NCBI GenBank assembly: GCA_039908285.1 | Contig: JAMOBE010000070.1 | Location: 1 to 19,069 of the forward strand | Source of the DNA: JAMOBE01 sp039908285 | GTDB lineage: Bacteria > Pseudomonadota > Alphaproteobacteria > Rhodospirillales > Rhodospirillaceae | Reading direction: 5' to 3' | DNA length: 19,069 nt | Part shown: one piece after another, positions 15,317-19,069 of the stretch | How positions within the stretch are numbered: the stretch's first letter is position 1 | How the letters are laid out: each line of letters begins with the position of its first letter | Translations under genes and position numbers: made by a program | The notes under the pieces: model-generated | The model's database searches: none | Seen by the model: only the letters and a program-made list of their open reading frames with translations | Told to the model about the DNA's origin: nothing

Positions 15317-15708
15317 ACGTCACGCGCCATCCGGAACGAGACCGCAGTGTGACCCGGTCGGGAGTCGATCGCGAAATCGTCCACCAGTCGGCGGGTGCCG
15401 GCGATGCCACCGCCAAGACCGAGACCCGTCGCAAAGCCTGGCGTCAGGGCGGCATCGACGTCGGCGATTCCTGGTCCCTGGTCGGTGACGACCACGGCGA
15501 CGCTGGCACTGCGCCCCCGGCGGCGGCCGACGAACTCACAGGCGCCGCTGCCCGCGTACAAAAGCGCATTGCGCCCGATCTCGGCAACGGCGGCGGCAAG
15601 GCGCGTCTGGTCCACGGCGGTGAATCCCACCGCCTGGGCCAGTTCACGCGCAACCTTGCGGGCCTGGATCAGATCATCCTGGGAGGCAATCGTCACGGAC
15701 CGCTTCAT
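15313..15708 (-). CDS. RsbT-like anti-sigma/switch kinase (GHKL ATPase)
   Basis: A 131-residue single-domain GHKL ATPase closely resembling RsbT, the serine kinase that is released from the stressosome and activates RsbU. The N-box is EIGRNALLYAGSG (N47), followed by DQGPGI (76-81) and FATGLGLGGGIAGTRRLVDDF (the glycine-rich lid, then the RsbT-like RRLVD). I chose the ATG at 15708 (MKRSVTIAS) with AGGA about 10 nt upstream; an ATG at 15765 would add 19 residues and has a close GGAAG. The stop overlaps the kinase gene ATG. No RsbR or RsbS STAS-domain partner lies upstream in the window, so the inhibitor must be encoded elsewhere if it exists. Confidence 0.88.
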   Translation of the reverse strand: MKRSVTIASQDDLIQARKVARELAQAVGFTAVDQTRLAAAVAEIGRNALLYAGSGACEFVGRRRGRSASVAVVVTDQGPGIADVDAALTPGFATGLGLGGGIAGTRRLVDDFAIDSRPGHTAVSFRMARDV

Positions 15709-15854
15709 TGGCACCGATCCTGTGGAGGCTCCATCCAACAGTGTTCCGGACAGCGCTCCGGTCATCTTCTTCCGGCGGCTCCACTGCTCTCGTCATGACG
15801 GGAGCAAGGCGGCGCAGCTCAGACTTCTGTTTGGCTCCGCGCCGGCAGCCCAAG

Positions 15855-15883
15855 CATATCGCAGCAATTCAGGTATTTTTCAA
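15855..15883 (-). promoter_or_regulatory. Candidate promoter of the RsbT-like/kinase operon
   Basis: On the minus strand TTGAAA (15883 to 15878) and GATATG (15860 to 15855) are separated by 17 bp. This leaves a leader of roughly 140 nt before the RsbT-like ATG. The 334-bp divergent region 15709-16042 contains no gene that I can support, only this site, the rightward promoter and a hairpin. Confidence 0.45.
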
Positions 15884-15951
15884 GCGGAGTCTGAAGGGGA
15901 CGAGCGCATCGTCCGGCGTGGAAGCCGGTACCATATCAGCCTTAGGTGATG

Positions 15952-15980
15952 TTGACGTGTCCTGTCTGTGGGCGCATAAA
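15952..15980 (+). promoter_or_regulatory. Candidate promoter of the response regulator, with leader hairpin
   Basis: TTGACG (15952-15957) and CATAAA (15975-15980) are separated by 17 bp, a good sigma-70-type promoter. Downstream, TCCCGG (15998-16003) and CCGGGA (16015-16020) form a hairpin just ahead of the GGGGAG Shine-Dalgarno (16029-16035), where it could influence translation. No alphaproteobacterial EcfG-type GGAAC...CGTT motif with proper spacing was seen. Confidence 0.5.
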
Positions 15981-16042
15981 TACCGGTCGTGACGCACTCC
16001 CGGGGAATCGTGTTCCGGGAATGAGGGTTGGGGAGATCGGCC

Positions 16043-16489
16043 GTGGACAATTATCAGAGGGGTCGCGGCCTGGATATTCTTCTGGTGGAGGATAATCCCG
16101 GCGATGTTCGCCTCACTCAGGAGGCGCTAAGGGGTGTGGATGTTCCGCACAGGTTGCATGTGGCGCGTGACGGCATGGAGGCGCTGGCCTTCCTCAACCG
16201 CGAGGAGGGGTTCCGCGAGGCGCCCGTTCCGGATCTCATCCTGCTCGATCTCAATCTTCCCCGGCTCGGTGGCCGGGAGGTCCTCGGCAACATCAAGACC
16301 AGCCCCGAGTTCCGCCACATTCCGGTGGTCGTGGTGACGACCTCGGAGGCGGCCCACGACGTCATGGGGGCGTACAGCGGCATGGCCAACTGCTATGTCT
16401 CGAAACCGATGGACCTGGATCGATTCATGCACGTGGTGCAGAACGTGGTGGGTTTCTTTTCCAGCGTGGCCAGTCTGCCCGTTCACTGA
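16043..16489 (+). CDS. Single-domain response regulator (Rcp1-like, CheY fold)
   Basis: A 148-residue receiver domain with no output domain. It opens with DILLVEDNPGDVRLTQEAL, the form typical of the Rcp1 group that pairs with bacteriophytochrome-type and other soluble kinases. Acidic pocket residues are E16-D17, phosphoacceptor D69 lies in ILLDLNLP, the switch T99/T100 is in VVTTSEA, and K121 is in SKP. All are intact. I chose the GTG at 16043 with GGGGAG about 7 nt upstream; a TTG at 16028 would overlap this site. It diverges from the kinase operon, so it is the obvious candidate receiver for that kinase, an inference from position. Confidence 0.92.
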   Translation: MDNYQRGRGLDILLVEDNPGDVRLTQEALRGVDVPHRLHVARDGMEALAFLNREEGFREAPVPDLILLDLNLPRLGGREVLGNIKTSPEFRHIPVVVVTTSEAAHDVMGAYSGMANCYVSKPMDLDRFMHVVQNVVGFFSSVASLPVH

Positions 16490-16495
16490 CGCTTT

Positions 16496-16834
16496 CTACA
16501 GTGTCCGCCCCTCGAACGGATTTCGTCCCTCGCGGTCCTCGATTTCGATGACCCACAGGTCGGGGTCGCGGGTTACCGAGCGGGCGATGTAGGCGTCGGC
16601 CTGGGCCTCGGGCACCAGCGCCCCGTCCAGCGCGGCGAGCCAGCACGGCCGTCCCGCCACGTCCCGGGCCTGGGTCAGCACCAGGCATCCCAGTTCCAGT
16701 CGGTTGATCTTGACCACCACGGCCCCGGCATCGGCCTCGCCCCGGCGCGCGACCACGGCAGGGATCGCCTGGGCCGAACACTGGCGCAGGTGGGCCTTGA
16801 CCCACAGCTCGGTCTTCAGTCGTCCTTCGGCCAT
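16496..16834 (-). CDS. DUF1491 family protein
   Basis: A 112-residue protein matching the small DUF1491 family known from alphaproteobacteria; function unknown. Features are the N-terminal LKTELWVKAHLRQCSAQAIP, VVKINRLELGCLVL, and a C-terminal half with PDLWVIEIEDREGRNPF. There is no signal peptide. It converges on the response regulator with a 6-bp gap and no hairpin between them. Upstream, two direct copies of ATGGTCGAA (16845-16853 and 16861-16869) lie 16 bp apart, a possible regulatory repeat. Confidence 0.85.
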   Translation of the reverse strand: MAEGRLKTELWVKAHLRQCSAQAIPAVVARRGEADAGAVVVKINRLELGCLVLTQARDVAGRPCWLAALDGALVPEAQADAYIARSVTRDPDLWVIEIEDREGRNPFEGRTL

Positions 16835-16992
16835 GGTGACGTCAATGGTCGAAGATGGGGATGGTCGAACGTTGCCGTGCTCATGCCACCACTCTGCCCT
16901 TCTCCGTCATCCCAGGTCAACAACCACGAACGTCCCCTCCGGAAAGTCCCTCCCCGCCTTGTGGGTTATTGCGCTTTTTCTAATATGGGCGC

Positions 16993-17021
16993 TTGACACG
17001 GCGGCGGCGTCGGACTATTCC
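16993..17021 (+). promoter_or_regulatory. Candidate promoter of the suf operon with dyad at the start site
   Basis: A perfect TTGACA (16993-16998) and TATTCC (17016-17021) are separated by 17 bp. A second candidate, TTGTGG (16959-16964) with TAATAT (16981-16986), has a 16-bp spacer. A dyad GACCA-TCG-TGGTC at 17028-17040 would coincide with the start of transcription from the first promoter and could be an operator for the Rrf2 protein, by position only. Confidence 0.5.
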
Positions 17022-17061
17022 AAAGAAGACCATCGTGGTCCTGTTTCCCCGGGTGGGCATC

Positions 17062-17510
17062 ATGATCCGCATCAACAGGCTGACCGACTATGCCGTCGTG
17101 GTGCTGGCCGAGATGTCGCGCGGGGCGAGGGTGCGGACGGTGTCGGGGATTGCCGCCGATACCGGGGTGCCGGTGCCGACGGTGGCCAAGCTGATGAAGG
17201 CGCTGGCCCATGGCGGGCTGGTGGAGTCGCATCGCGGCGCGGCGGGGGGCTACAGCCTGGCCCGCGCGGCCGAGGCGATCACGGTGGCCGACATCATCGA
17301 GGCGGTGGAGGGGCCTATCGCCATCACCGCCTGCGTGGAGGATGGCGTGGACCCGTGCGGCATCGAGCGGCTGTGCCCGATGCATGGCCACTGGAGCCGC
17401 ATCAACCAGGCCATCCGGCAGTCGCTGGAGGGGATTTCGCTGACCGAGATCGCGGCGGTGCCGGTGTTCGAGGGTCCGGTGGAACAAGGGGATTGGAACA
17501 GAGGTTACCC

Positions 17511-17514
<4 letters not shown>
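17062..17514 (+). CDS. Rrf2-family SUF system regulator
   Basis: A 150-residue winged-helix regulator of the Rrf2/IscR family, of the subgroup that heads SUF operons. It begins MIRINRLTDYAVVVLAEM, a signature of the subgroup, with the recognition helix in PVPTVAKLMKALAHGGLV. Three cysteines, C82-type spacing aside, lie in ACVEDGVDPCGIERLCP, where IscR-like proteins bind a 2Fe-2S cluster. It is thus likely an iron-sulfur sensor that regulates its own operon. I chose the ATG at 17062 because upstream in-frame starts lack the conserved N-terminus. The stop overlaps the sufB ATG by 4 bp. Confidence 0.92.
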
Positions 17515-18971
<1,457 letters not shown>

Positions 18972-19028
18972 CCCCGGCGCAGGGAGTGAGAGGAATGAGG
19001 ATTGTGTAACCAACATGACAGTCAAAAG

Positions 19029-19059
19029 CCCTCTCCCCCCCCCTTCAGGGGGGAGAGGG
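19029..19059. repeat. C/G-rich inverted repeat after sufB (terminator-like, possibly dispersed)
   Basis: A perfect 12-bp stem, CCCTCTCCCCCC (19029-19040) with GGGGGGAGAGGG (19048-19059), surrounds a 7-nt loop, followed by TTGGGTGAGG at the window edge. Sequences of this form are, from general knowledge, commonly seen as intergenic repeats in many GC-rich proteobacteria. It could attenuate transcription between sufB and downstream suf genes. The element is cut by the end of the window. Confidence 0.75.
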
Positions 19060-19069
19060 TTGGGTGAGG

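Noticed and set aside
13793..15352. 519-codon plus-strand open frame opposite the histidine kinase and methyltransferase
   Set aside because: Low-complexity, Gly/His/Asp-rich translation antisense to well-motifed genes; a by-product of high GC.
18996..19010. Four-codon peptide (ATG to TAA) after sufB
   Set aside because: Too short and without support; nothing suggests a leader peptide function.

Overview
The window is a GC-rich stretch of chromosome that reads as an alphaproteobacterium, most likely Rhodospirillales and perhaps close to Magnetospirillum. This placement is an inference. It rests on high GC, an Hda-type DnaA relative behind an AI-2E-type permease, a DUF1491 gene, a three-gene petABC operon with full-length cytochrome b, and a SUF cluster led by an Rrf2 regulator. 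No phage, transposase, CRISPR array or rRNA was seen. Most genes are packed with 4-17 bp overlaps.

Layout. 1-1973: an AI-2E-family permease gene overlaps hda, which converges on mutS; the two stop codons lie in the two arms of one perfect 12-bp inverted repeat. 1967-7652 (minus strand): trmL, a GT9 glycosyltransferase, ampG and mutS, the last three tightly linked. 7653-10486: AT-rich control region, then petA-petB-petC (Rieske protein, cytochrome b, cytochrome c1) and a strong hairpin. 10528-11721: a three-gene cluster of an unrecognised helical protein, a minimal nucleotidyltransferase (MNT) and a HEPN protein, ending 36 bp from the 3' end of tRNA-Val(GAC). 12046-13550: an N-formylglutamate amidohydrolase-family gene coupled to a GNAT acetyltransferase gene. 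The GNAT reading frame runs into a roughly 145-bp composite palindromic element and ends inside it.

13601-16489: a signalling region. An RsbT-like switch kinase, a histidine kinase with an RsbU_N-like N-terminus and a small methyltransferase form a leftward operon. A single-domain Rcp1-like response regulator is transcribed divergently. In Bacillus, RsbT activates RsbU by binding the RsbU N-terminal domain. Finding that docking domain on a histidine kinase, translationally coupled to an RsbT homologue, suggests a partner switch rewired to a phosphorelay. This is the best candidate here for an under-described system. 16496-18971: a DUF1491 gene, then an Rrf2 regulator coupled to sufB at the head of a SUF operon. 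The window ends in a C/G-rich hairpin repeat, before any sufC.

Domain calls come from reading motifs by eye. Start codons were chosen from Shine-Dalgarno context and family N-termini.
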